5,119 bases of DNA from Alphaproteobacteria bacterium (GTDB taxonomy: Bacteria > Pseudomonadota > Alphaproteobacteria > GCA-2731375), in NCBI GenBank assembly GCA_028281075.1, contig JANQKO010000662.1, positions 1 to 5,119 of the forward strand, read 5' to 3'. Positions within the stretch are counted from its first letter, which is position 1, and every line of letters begins with the position of its first letter. Positions 1 through 5,119 of the stretch are shown here, piece after piece. The notes beneath the pieces were generated by a model, which saw only the letters and a list, made by a program, of their open reading frames with translations, ran no database searches and had not been told where the DNA came from. A program made the position numbers and the translations under genes.

Positions 1-1308
1 GTGAAGGGCGACGTGCACGACATCGGCAAGAACCTGGTCGACATCATCCTCACCAACAACGGCTACAAGTGCGTCAATCTCGGCATCAAGCAGCCGATCT
101 CGAACATCCTCACCGCCGCCAGGGAGCACGGCGCCGACGCCGTCGGCATGTCGGGCCTGCTGGTGAAATCGACGGTGATCATGCGCGAGAACCTGGAGGA
201 GATGACCCGCGAGGGCCTCGACATCCCGGTGATGCTGGGCGGCGCCGCGCTGACCCGGCGCTATGTCGAGGAAGACTGCCGCGAGGCCTATGCCTCGGGC
301 CAGGTGGCCTATGCGCGTGACGCCTTCGATGGCCTGGAGATGATGTCGAAAATCGTCGACGGCACCTTCGCCGAGGTGCTGTCCAGGCAACGGAAGAAGC
401 GCAACGGCCGGCCGGTGAACGGGCGGCGCAAGCTCGGCGAGCCGACGCTGCTGCCGCGGCCGGTCGATGCCGAGGAGATCCGCGTCAAGCGGGAAGAGTT
501 GGCGAGCGGCGTCGACGTGCCGCGGCCGCCGTTCCTGGGCGACCGGCTGATCGACCGGGTCGAGCCGCGGGCGCTGCTGCCGTTCCTGAACGAGCGCATG
601 CTCTATCAGTTCCACTGGGGCTACCGGAAGCAGGGCCGGCGCCTGGACGAATACATGGCCTGGTCGCGCAAGGAACTGCGGCCGATCATGAACGACCTGG
701 TCGGCCGCTGCGAGGACGAGGACATCCTGCACCCGCAGGCGGTCTACGGCTATTTCCCGGCCGCCGGCGACGGCAACGACCTGGTGCTGTTCGCCGAGGA
801 CGGCGAGACCGAGCTGGCCCGCTTCGCGCTGCCGCGCCAGGACCGGGCCGGCGGCGTCTGCATCGCCGATTTCTTCCGCGATGTCTCGGCCGGCGAGCGC
901 GACGTCATCGCGCTGCAGGCGGTCACCATCGGCCAGCATGCCTCGGAAGTGGCCCGCGAATGGTTCGAGCAGGACCGCTATCAGGACTATCTCTACCTGC
1001 ACGGCCTCGGCGTCGAGATGGCCGAGGCGCTGGCCGAATACGTGCACAAGCGCATCCGCGGCGAGCTCGGCTTCGCCCAGGACGACAGCCGCGACAAGGA
1101 AGCGCTGTTCAGCCAGGGCTATCGCGGCTCACGCTATTCCTTCGGCTATCCGGCCTGTCCCAACCTCGCCGACCAGCGCGTCCTGCTGGACCTGCTAAAG
1201 GCCGACCGCGTCGGGCTCGACATGGCCGACGAGGACCAGCTTCATCCCGAGCAGTCGACCAGCGCCATCGTCGTGCATCACCCCCAGGCGAAGTATTTCA
1301 GCGTCTAA
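1..1308 (+). CDS. metH: Cobalamin-dependent methionine synthase, C-terminal part (5' end outside window)
   Basis: Methionine synthase moves a methyl group from 5-methyltetrahydrofolate to homocysteine through bound cobalamin, in the cytoplasm. The visible 435 residues start inside the B12-binding domain. KGDVHDIGKN holds the DxHxxG signature with the cobalt-ligating His at residue 6, followed by the SxL motif (SGL, 51-53) and the GG pair at 80-81. A basic linker (about 128-150) leads to the AdoMet-activation domain (about 180-435), which repairs oxidised cobalamin. VYGYFPA (248-254), IADFF (288-292) and RYSFGYPACP (378-387) are its hallmarks; the Arg four residues before GYPACP matches the AdoMet-binding Arg of E. 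coli MetH. The C-terminus ends right after the HHPQAKYFSV stretch, as in the shorter non-enterobacterial MetH type. The homocysteine, folate and cap domains lie upstream, out of view. The GTG at base 1 is an internal Val codon, not a start. No terminator is seen behind the stop, and the next gene converges 17 bases away. Confidence 0.96.
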   Translation: MKGDVHDIGKNLVDIILTNNGYKCVNLGIKQPISNILTAAREHGADAVGMSGLLVKSTVIMRENLEEMTREGLDIPVMLGGAALTRRYVEEDCREAYASGQVAYARDAFDGLEMMSKIVDGTFAEVLSRQRKKRNGRPVNGRRKLGEPTLLPRPVDAEEIRVKREELASGVDVPRPPFLGDRLIDRVEPRALLPFLNERMLYQFHWGYRKQGRRLDEYMAWSRKELRPIMNDLVGRCEDEDILHPQAVYGYFPAAGDGNDLVLFAEDGETELARFALPRQDRAGGVCIADFFRDVSAGERDVIALQAVTIGQHASEVAREWFEQDRYQDYLYLHGLGVEMAEALAEYVHKRIRGELGFAQDDSRDKEALFSQGYRGSRYSFGYPACPNLADQRVLLDLLKADRVGLDMADEDQLHPEQSTSAIVVHHPQAKYFSV

Positions 1309-1325
1309 GCCGGCGAACGTGGGGC

Positions 1326-2012
1326 CTACCAGGCGATCTCGCTGCCGTCGTAGTTCAGGAAGCGGCCATTGTCGGCCGGCGTCAGGCCGGCGATCACGCC
1401 GCGCATGCCGGTGACGCTGTCGGCCGGCGTGACCGGGGCCTCGGCGCCGCCCATGTCGGTCTGCACATGGCCGGGGTGGAACACGGTGGTGACGATGTCG
1501 CGCGCGGCCAGCTCGCCCGACAGGCAGGCCATGACCATGTTCACCGCCGCCTTGGACGAGCGGTAGATGATCGACCGGTTCTTGGCGTTGGCGATCGATC
1601 CCATGCGGCTCGAGATCGTGACCAGCTTCTTCTCGCCGCCGAGCTGCGCGGCGAAGGCATCCGCCATCCGCATGGGCCCGAACACGTTGGTGTTCATGGT
1701 CGCGGCCCAGGCGTCGTAGTTCATGTCGCCGAGACCGTCGCCGCGGGCGCCGATGATGCCGGCATTGTTGATCAGCACATCGAAGCTTTCGCCGGCCAGT
1801 GCCGCCTGCAGCGCGGCGACCGACCCGCCGTCGTCGACGTCGAGTGGGTGAACGGTCACGCAGTCCGCCGAGGCGGCGGCCAGCGCGTTGAGCTCCTCGG
1901 CCGCGGCCGGATTCCGGCAACAGGCGAAGACGCGCCAGCCGTCGGCGGCATACTGCCGGACGAATTCGCGGCCGATGCCGCGGCTGGCGCCTGTAATCAG
2001 GACATTTGACAT
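1326..2012 (-). CDS. Short-chain dehydrogenase/reductase, CsgA/C-factor-like
   Basis: Complete 228-residue NAD(P)-dependent oxidoreductase of the classical SDR fold, presumably cytoplasmic. The Rossmann nucleotide-binding motif TGASRGIG is at 7-14, NNAG at 82-85, and the active-site tetrad is Asn109 (NVFG), Ser135 (ISSRMGS), Tyr150 and Lys154 (YRSSK). The PGHVQTDMGG stretch (180-189) and the ending NGRFLNYDGSEIAW resemble the CsgA/C-factor and sniffer-like carbonyl reductase subgroup rather than FabG; this is judged from memory of the family. The substrate cannot be read from sequence. The ATG at 2012 was chosen because the glycine motif then begins six residues in, as is usual. Two upstream in-frame ATGs (2063 and 2117) would add a basic tail translated from the promoter region and a repeat copy. 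No Shine-Dalgarno sequence precedes the chosen ATG, but a promoter-like pair lies immediately upstream. The gene converges on metH and is separated from the transporter by the repeat region. Confidence 0.93.
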   Translation of the reverse strand: MSNVLITGASRGIGREFVRQYAADGWRVFACCRNPAAAEELNALAAASADCVTVHPLDVDDGGSVAALQAALAGESFDVLINNAGIIGARGDGLGDMNYDAWAATMNTNVFGPMRMADAFAAQLGGEKKLVTISSRMGSIANAKNRSIIYRSSKAAVNMVMACLSGELAARDIVTTVFHPGHVQTDMGGAEAPVTPADSVTGMRGVIAGLTPADNGRFLNYDGSEIAW

Positions 2013-2018
2013 GGCGCG

Positions 2019-2047
2019 ATTATGCCGCCGCCGCCGGCCCACCGCAA
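2019..2047 (-). promoter_or_regulatory. Candidate sigma70-type promoter for the SDR gene, leaderless configuration
   Basis: On the minus strand TTGCGG (2047-2042) is followed after exactly 17 bases by CATAAT (2024-2019), which matches five of six bases of TATAAT. The -35 box matches only its first three bases. Six bases separate the -10 box from the ATG at 2012, so transcription would begin at or next to the A of the start codon. This agrees with the lack of a ribosome binding site. The -10 box stands out in a strongly GC-rich stretch. It is a candidate from pattern only. Confidence 0.45.
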
Positions 2048-2063
2048 ACGTCCGATCGGCCAT

Positions 2064-2140
2064 GGCCGGCACGATCGTCGGATTGCCTGTTGCTTGGTGT
2101 CTTGACGGTGAATTCACCTGAAAAACGGCTCACCGCAAAG
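2064..2140. repeat. Direct repeat copy A
   Basis: The first 24 bases (2064-2087) are identical to 2248-2271. After five unrelated bases come two octamers, CTTGGTGT and CTTGACGG (2093-2108), then a 32-base segment (2109-2140) agreeing with 2301-2332 at 27 positions. Compared with copy B, exactly one 8-base unit is missing. The copy includes the perfect palindrome GGTGAATTCACC (2107-2118) and an AAAAA run. Its left edge lies 51 bases upstream of the SDR start codon. Confidence 0.85.
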
Positions 2141-2156
2141 ACGCAAAGGCACAAAG
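2131..2156. repeat. Octamer-built arm L1 (CMAAG type, all A)
   Basis: After a leading CA, three 8-base units follow in tandem: CCGCAAAG, ACGCAAAG and GCACAAAG. The same three units recur at 2215-2240 with A replaced by C at the fourth-from-last base of every unit. The arm is inverted relative to the CTTGG-type arms: it can pair imperfectly with 2093-2110 (CACCG with CGGTG, then a broken stem) or with 2277-2302. Its right end overlaps nothing coding. Confidence 0.75.
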
Positions 2157-2165
2157 AACAAACCT

Positions 2166-2188
2166 GGGACTGTAATAGGGACAGTCCC
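2166..2188. repeat. Small REP-like stem-loop
   Basis: GGGACTGT (2166-2173) and ACAGTCCC (2181-2188) are exact reverse complements around a 7-base loop, AATAGGG. It sits between the two left arms L1 and L2. The small GGGACNGTCCC-like palindrome resembles, from memory, REP-type elements scattered in proteobacterial genomes. No T-run follows on either strand, so it is not a good intrinsic terminator. Confidence 0.65.
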
Positions 2189-2213
2189 CGTGGACGCGGC
2201 GAGGCAGGGGACG

Positions 2214-2303
2214 TCACCGCCAAGACGCCAAGGCACCAAGATCGCGCGGCCGGCACGATCGTCGGATTGCCCTTCCCTTGGTGTCTTGGCGCCTTGGCGG
2301 TGA
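2214..2303. repeat. Long inverted repeat (27-position stem, 36-base loop)
   Basis: The left arm 2214-2240 and right arm 2277-2303 are reverse complements at 25 of 27 positions. In plus-strand RNA one exception is a G·U pair (2233 with 2284) and the other an A·C mismatch (2225 with 2292). Both arms are made of three 8-base units: CCGCCAAG, ACGCCAAG, GCACCAAG on the left and CTTGGTGT, CTTGGCGC, CTTGGCGG on the right. The loop contains most of the 24-base core shared by the two direct repeats. An RNA crossing this stretch in either direction would fold into a strong hairpin. Confidence 0.85.
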
Positions 2304-2332
2304 ATTCATCTGAAAAACCGTTCACCACAAAT
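2248..2332. repeat. Direct repeat copy B
   Basis: The core 2248-2271 is identical to 2064-2087 at a distance of 184 bases. It is followed by five unrelated bases, three octamers (2277-2300) where copy A has two, and a segment (2301-2332) 27/32 identical to 2109-2140. Past the extra octamer the offset between copies becomes 192, so the length difference is one unit. The right end of this copy forms part of the transporter terminator. Confidence 0.85.
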
Positions 2333-2343
2333 TTGTGGTGAAC
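2313..2343 (-). terminator. Probable intrinsic terminator of the transporter operon
   Basis: Bases 2320-2343 form a perfect 24-base palindrome with half-site GTTCACCACAAA. Read on the minus strand, the hairpin is followed by GG and five T residues (2317-2313). It begins 29 bases after the transporter stop codon. The stem is only moderately GC-rich and its centre (AATT) would open as a loop. On the plus strand no T-run follows, so it acts in one direction if at all. The same palindrome could alternatively be a dimeric protein-binding site. Confidence 0.6.
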
Positions 2344-2372
2344 CCGCCCTTCTTGACATGTCCAATACGCCG

Positions 2373-3299
2373 TCAGACGACGCGGCGGTAGATCGGCAGT
2401 GCGAACAGCGGCAGCATGTACATCGGCAGTTGCGCGATGGCGAAATAGATCACCAGGTCCATCGGCGCGGTATCGACCAGCGTCGCCAGCAGGATGCCCA
2501 TGTTGCAGTTGCCGGCCATCAGGCCGACGGTCAGCGCCGGGCGGCGGCCGGCCTTCCAGAACGCCAGCGCGCCGAACAGTTGCAGGGCCGCGTTGGCGGC
2601 GAACGCCAGCGTCACCGTCAGCAGCACGTAGCCCGGCCGGGCGATGGCGAACTCGGTGACGCCGGCCATGATCGCGGTGGCGAAATAGACCAGGCCGACC
2701 ACGGCCAGGCCGTCGATGCGCCGCGCGTTGCGGGCCAGGAAAGCGGCGGATACCAGCCACCGGCGGATCACGAAGGCGATCGCGAAGGCGATGCCGATCA
2801 CCAGGCCCAGCCGCAGCATCAGCTCGCCGATGCCGATATCGAGCTCCATGCCCAGAAGCCAGAGCGCCATCACCGGCAGCGTGAAGGGGACGACGGCATG
2901 GGTGATGACGACGACGAAGACGGCCAGCGCCGCGTCGAGGCCGAGCAGCAGGGCGAAGGCGGCGGCGGACATGATCGGCGGCGCCGCGGCCATCAGCACG
3001 ACGGCGGCATGCAGTCCGGCGGGCAGCCCGAGCGGCTGCATTACCAGCGACACCGCGACCGGGCAGATCAGCAGCAGGAAGACGGTGTTCGCCGCGATCA
3101 GGCCGGGCCGGTTCAGGTAGGAACGAACCTCGGCCAGGTCGATGCGCAGCAGCGCCACGACCAGGTTCACGACGACGAAGGCGGTCAGTCCGGGCCGCAG
3201 CAGCTCGGCCAGCGGCGGCACCGCAAGGCCGAGAAACACCGCGCCGGCCAGCAGCTTGGTGGCGTGGCGGGCCAGCCATTCGAGAAACGCTGCGATCAC
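2373..3299 (-). CDS. BASS-superfamily (bile acid:sodium symporter-like) membrane transporter
   Basis: The 308-residue protein is almost wholly hydrophobic, with about ten membrane segments (roughly 14-31, 36-52, 66-87, 97-120, 122-149, 162-180, 198-216, 222-245, 256-276, 280-303), the size and count usual for BASS carriers. The Pro-containing stretch AAAPPIMSAAAFALLLG (104-120) and MAGNCNMGILLATL (261-274) match the positions of the two broken crossover helices that form the transport core. Aligned by eye with bacterial ASBT, the Glu and Gln of its sodium site (EVGMQN) become Met261 and Cys265, and the Ser/Asn after the first Pro become Ala, so sodium coupling is doubtful. The start is a GTG: no other start codon exists upstream in frame before a stop at 3336-3338, and the next Met is at residue 88. 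It follows the oxoprolinase by 65 bases on the same strand, suggesting cotranscription and transport of an oxoprolinase-related compound. The substrate is not known. Confidence 0.85.
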   Translation of the reverse strand: MIAAFLEWLARHATKLLAGAVFLGLAVPPLAELLRPGLTAFVVVNLVVALLRIDLAEVRSYLNRPGLIAANTVFLLLICPVAVSLVMQPLGLPAGLHAAVVLMAAAPPIMSAAAFALLLGLDAALAVFVVVITHAVVPFTLPVMALWLLGMELDIGIGELMLRLGLVIGIAFAIAFVIRRWLVSAAFLARNARRIDGLAVVGLVYFATAIMAGVTEFAIARPGYVLLTVTLAFAANAALQLFGALAFWKAGRRPALTVGLMAGNCNMGILLATLVDTAPMDLVIYFAIAQLPMYMLPLFALPIYRRVV

Positions 3300-3303
3300 G
3301 TAT

Positions 3304-3309
3304 CCATCC
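3304..3309 (-). promoter_or_regulatory. Ribosome binding site for the transporter GTG start
   Basis: GGATGG lies four bases upstream of the GTG at 3299. It is a one-mismatch Shine-Dalgarno (GGAGG-like) at slightly short spacing, and it supports the GTG as the true start. Confidence 0.45.
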
Positions 3310-3312
3310 GCC

Positions 3313-3354
3313 GGCGCCCGTCGCGGCGCCGTCTGTTATCGGTCCCGCGGGACC
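3313..3354 (-). other. Two GC-rich hairpins in the oxoprolinase-transporter gap
   Basis: The first, met on the minus strand just after the oxoprolinase stop, is the perfect palindrome GGTCCCGCGGGACC (3341-3354). The second is GGCGCC (3313-3318) and GGCGCC (3325-3330) around a six-base loop, ending 13 bases before the transporter GTG. Neither has a following T-run, so they are unlikely to terminate transcription. They could shield the 3' end of the upstream message or tune translation of the transporter, but short GC palindromes are also expected by chance in such DNA. Confidence 0.4.
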
Positions 3355-3364
3355 CGCTTGTCGT

Positions 3365-5119
3365 CTATTCGGCCGCGGCCCGGGCGCCGACCGGCTCGCC
3401 GTAGCCGCCGCCACCGGGCGTTTCGATGACGAAGATATCGCCCGCCGCCATCTCGACCTGCGCGCAGCCCGTCAGCTCCTCGACGCCGCCGTCGACGCGC
3501 TCGACGGCGTTGCGGCCGCATGTGCCCGGCCCACCGCCGGCCAGCCCGAAGGGCGCGATGCGACGATGGCTCGACAGGATCGCCGCCGTCATCGGCTCCA
3601 GGAAGCGGACGCGCCGGACGATGCCGTCGCCGCCGCGCCAGCGGCCGGGGCCGCCGGAGCCGTGGCGGATGGCGAAGCTCTCCAGCAGCACCGGGAATCG
3701 CCATTCCAGCACTTCCGGATCGGTCAGGCGGGTGTTGGTCATATGCGTGTGCACGGCGCTGGCGCCGTCGAAGCCGTCGCCGGCCCCGGCGCCGCCGCAG
3801 ATGGTCTCGTAATACTGATAGGTGTCGTTGCCGAAGGTGAAGTTGTTGTTGGTGCCCTGGGCGGCGCCGACGGCGCCGAAGGCGCCGAACAGCGTGTCGG
3901 TGATGCACTGCGAGGTCTCGACGTTGCCGGCGACCACCGCGGCGGGGTATTGCGGCCGCAGCATGCAGCCCTCGGGCAGGATCACGTCGATCGGCTTCAG
4001 GCAGCCGGCGTTCAGCGGGATGTCGTCGTCCACCAGGCAGCGCAGGACATAGAGGATCGCCGCCATGCAGACCGCCGTCGGCGCGTTGTAGTTGGTCTCG
4101 CGCTGCGGCGAGGTGCCACTGAAGTCGAGCGTCGCGCGCCGGTTTTCCGGGTCGAGCCGGACCTCCACGTTGATCACCGCGCCGTCGTCCATCTCGTAGC
4201 TGAACCGGCCCGGCTTCAGGCGGTGCAGCAGGCGGCGCACGCTCTCCTCGGCATTGTCGCGCACATAGGCCATGTAGGCCCGGACCACGTCGATGCCGAA
4301 ATGCCCGACCATCTTGTTCAGCTCGTCGACACCCTTGGCGTTGGCGGCGATCTGGGCCTTGAAATCGGCGATGTTCACGCGCGGGCTGCGGGCCGGGTAG
4401 GGGCAGTCGGTCAGCAGCCGCAGGGTCTCGGCTTCCAGGAACCGGCCCTGGTCGACAAGCTGGAAATTGTCGATCAGCACGCCCTCCTCGTCGACGGTGC
4501 GGCTCCAGGGCGGCATCGAGCCCGGTGTGATGCCGCCGATATCGGCGTGATGGCCGCGCGAGGCGACGAAGAACCGAAGCTCGCCGCCGGTCTCGTCGAA
4601 CACCGGCGTGACCACGGTGACGTCGGGCAGGTGCGTGCCGCCGTTATAGGGGGCGTTCAGCATGTAGACGTCGCCCGGCCGCATCTGGCCGGCGCGCTGC
4701 CGCGCGATCGATGCGACGCTCTCGCTCATCGAGCCGAGATGCACCGGGATATGCGGCGCGTTGGCGACCAGTTGGCCGTCATGGTCGAACAGCGCGCAGG
4801 AGAAATCCAGGCGCTCCTTGATGTTCACCGACGAGGCCGTGTTCTCCAGCGCCACGCCCATCTGCTCGGCGATCGACATGAACAGGTTGTTGAAGATCTC
4901 CAGCATCACCGGATCGACGTCGGTGCCGACGGCGACCCGCCGCGGCAGCGCCACCACCCGGCTCAGCACCAGGTCGCCGCGCCCGGTCAGCACCGCCTGC
5001 CAGCCGGGCTCGACGATCGTCGTGCCCGTGCTCTCGACGATGACCGCCGGGCCATCGATGCGGTTGCCGGATGTCAATCGGTCGCGGTCGTACACCGGCG
5101 CCTGCCACGTCTCGCCATC
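3365..5119 (-). CDS. oplAH: 5-oxoprolinase, fused HyuA-HyuB type, C-terminal part (5' end outside window)
   Basis: ATP-dependent 5-oxoprolinase opens 5-oxo-L-proline to L-glutamate; the related hydantoinase A/B enzymes open hydantoins. The frame is open through the right edge, giving 584 visible residues. Residues 1-54 are the tail of the HyuA half: WQAPVYDRDRL, then GPAVIVESTGTTIVEPGW. A short linker leads to a complete HyuB half from about residue 68 (DPVMLEIFNN 69-78, NIKERLDFSC 99-108, NAPYNGGTHLPD 155-166, SRGHHADIGG 187-196, NVETSQ 399-404, HMTNTRLTDPEVLE 459-472, a Gly-rich GSGGPGRWRGGDG 487-499, TPGGGGYG 567-574). The order and wording match eukaryotic OPLAH and its bacterial fused homologues better than stand-alone HyuB, so 5-oxoproline is the favoured substrate; a hydantoin-like substrate is possible. 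A GTG at 5095 could look like a start but would cut into the HyuA tail, so it is internal. The full protein should be roughly 1200 residues. The transporter follows on the same strand. Confidence 0.93.
   Translation of the reverse strand, partial: DGETWQAPVYDRDRLTSGNRIDGPAVIVESTGTTIVEPGWQAVLTGRGDLVLSRVVALPRRVAVGTDVDPVMLEIFNNLFMSIAEQMGVALENTASSVNIKERLDFSCALFDHDGQLVANAPHIPVHLGSMSESVASIARQRAGQMRPGDVYMLNAPYNGGTHLPDVTVVTPVFDETGGELRFFVASRGHHADIGGITPGSMPPWSRTVDEEGVLIDNFQLVDQGRFLEAETLRLLTDCPYPARSPRVNIADFKAQIAANAKGVDELNKMVGHFGIDVVRAYMAYVRDNAEESVRRLLHRLKPGRFSYEMDDGAVINVEVRLDPENRRATLDFSGTSPQRETNYNAPTAVCMAAILYVLRCLVDDDIPLNAGCLKPIDVILPEGCMLRPQYPAAVVAGNVETSQCITDTLFGAFGAVGAAQGTNNNFTFGNDTYQYYETICGGAGAGDGFDGASAVHTHMTNTRLTDPEVLEWRFPVLLESFAIRHGSGGPGRWRGGDGIVRRVRFLEPMTAAILSSHRRIAPFGLAGGGPGTCGRNAVERVDGGVEELTGCAQVEMAAGDIFVIETPGGGGYGEPVGARAAAE

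Larger units (their letters stand above)
2013..2372. other. Gene-free repeat-rich region between the SDR and transporter genes
   Basis: These 360 bases contain no credible gene. Open frames through them translate the repeats (peptides such as PRHQ, LAVNSSEK, CLCVFAV), have no family-like pattern and run into neighbouring genes in the wrong frame. The stretch is visibly richer in A and T runs than the flanking genes. From right to left it holds the transporter terminator, repeat copy B with the long hairpin, a small REP-like hairpin, repeat copy A and the SDR promoter. No transposase gene or target-site duplication was recognised. Confidence 0.8.

Noticed and set aside
155..166. Oxoprolinase residues 155-166 (protein numbering), NAPYNGGTHLPD instead of NDPYxGGTHLxD, as a loss of an active residue
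   Set aside because: From memory this version is common in bacterial fused 5-oxoprolinases and OPLAH also departs from the NDPY form, so it is a subfamily trait and not a defect.
960..2009. Long plus-strand frame of 349 codons across the end of metH and the SDR gene
   Set aside because: It is low-complexity Arg/Gly/Ala/His-rich, overlaps two clearly recognised genes in other frames, and is the usual by-product of GC-rich codon use.
2013..2117. Longer SDR N-terminus from ATG at 2117 or 2063
   Set aside because: The added residues are encoded by repeat copy A and the promoter region, are basic and unlike SDR N-termini, and the glycine motif already sits correctly from the ATG at 2012.
2107..2118. 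Palindrome GGTGAATTCACC as a separate operator for the SDR
   Set aside because: It is part of repeat copy A, has an imperfect counterpart in copy B, and lies about 60 bases upstream of the -35 box; repeat membership explains it.
2006..2341. Plus-strand small gene of 111 codons in the repeat region
   Set aside because: The peptide is a translation of the octamer repeats, starts inside the SDR gene on the opposite strand and ends in the terminator palindrome.
3296..3307. Three-codon mini-frame ATG GAT ACG TGA overlapping the transporter GTG as a translational coupling device
   Set aside because: Its ATG overlaps the ribosome binding site and it has none of its own; so short a frame is easily due to chance.
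2358..3404. Plus-strand frame of 348 codons opposite the transporter
   Set aside because: It is rich in Gln, His, Arg and Asp, the mirror of a hydrophobic membrane protein on the other strand; it has no family pattern and no start context.
2020..3414. Minus-strand frame of 464 codons covering the transporter in another frame and the repeat region
   Set aside because: It is Arg/Ala/Gly-rich in the transporter part and translates the intergenic repeats in the rest; the true frame there is the BASS protein.
4918..5095. GTG at 5095 as the start of a stand-alone HyuB protein
   Set aside because: The frame stays open to the window edge and the residues before and after the GTG match the continuous C-terminal stretch of a HyuA half, so a fused gene fits better.

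Overview
The window comes from a GC-rich bacterium. Dense C/G third positions, long false open frames on the opposite strands, and the protein types (a one-piece cobalamin methionine synthase, a fused 5-oxoprolinase, a CsgA-like SDR) fit an alphaproteobacterium, perhaps of the Rhodospirillales. That placement is a judgement from sequence style; no phylogenetic marker is present.

Layout. Positions 1-1308 (+) hold the 3' third of metH, cut by the left edge; it carries the B12-binding and AdoMet-activation domains. Only 17 bases past its stop lies the stop of a convergent gene (1326-2012, -), a complete short-chain dehydrogenase/reductase with all catalytic residues. Behind that gene is a gene-free stretch (2013-2372). 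It holds a candidate leaderless promoter for the SDR, two degenerate direct copies of a repeat sharing a 24-base identical core, arms built of 8-base units that form a long hairpin, a small REP-like hairpin, and a palindrome plus T-run that looks like the intrinsic terminator of the next gene. Positions 2373-3299 (-) encode a membrane protein of the bile acid:sodium symporter (BASS) superfamily. Positions 3365-5119 (-) encode the C-terminal part of a 5-oxoprolinase of the fused HyuA-HyuB kind, cut by the right edge.

How the genes relate. The oxoprolinase and the transporter point the same way, 65 bases apart, with no intrinsic terminator between them, and a likely terminator follows the transporter. 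They probably form one transcription unit in which the carrier handles 5-oxoproline or a related organic acid; the substrate is inference. The SDR appears to have its own promoter, and metH belongs to another unit reading toward it.

The genes are ordinary housekeeping or catabolic families. I see no defence system, CRISPR array, prophage, tRNA, rRNA or insertion sequence, and no convincing new biological system. The parts most worth a second look are the octamer-built repeat cluster at 2064-2343, the leaderless-type promoter of the SDR, and the apparent absence of the classical sodium-site residues in the BASS protein.
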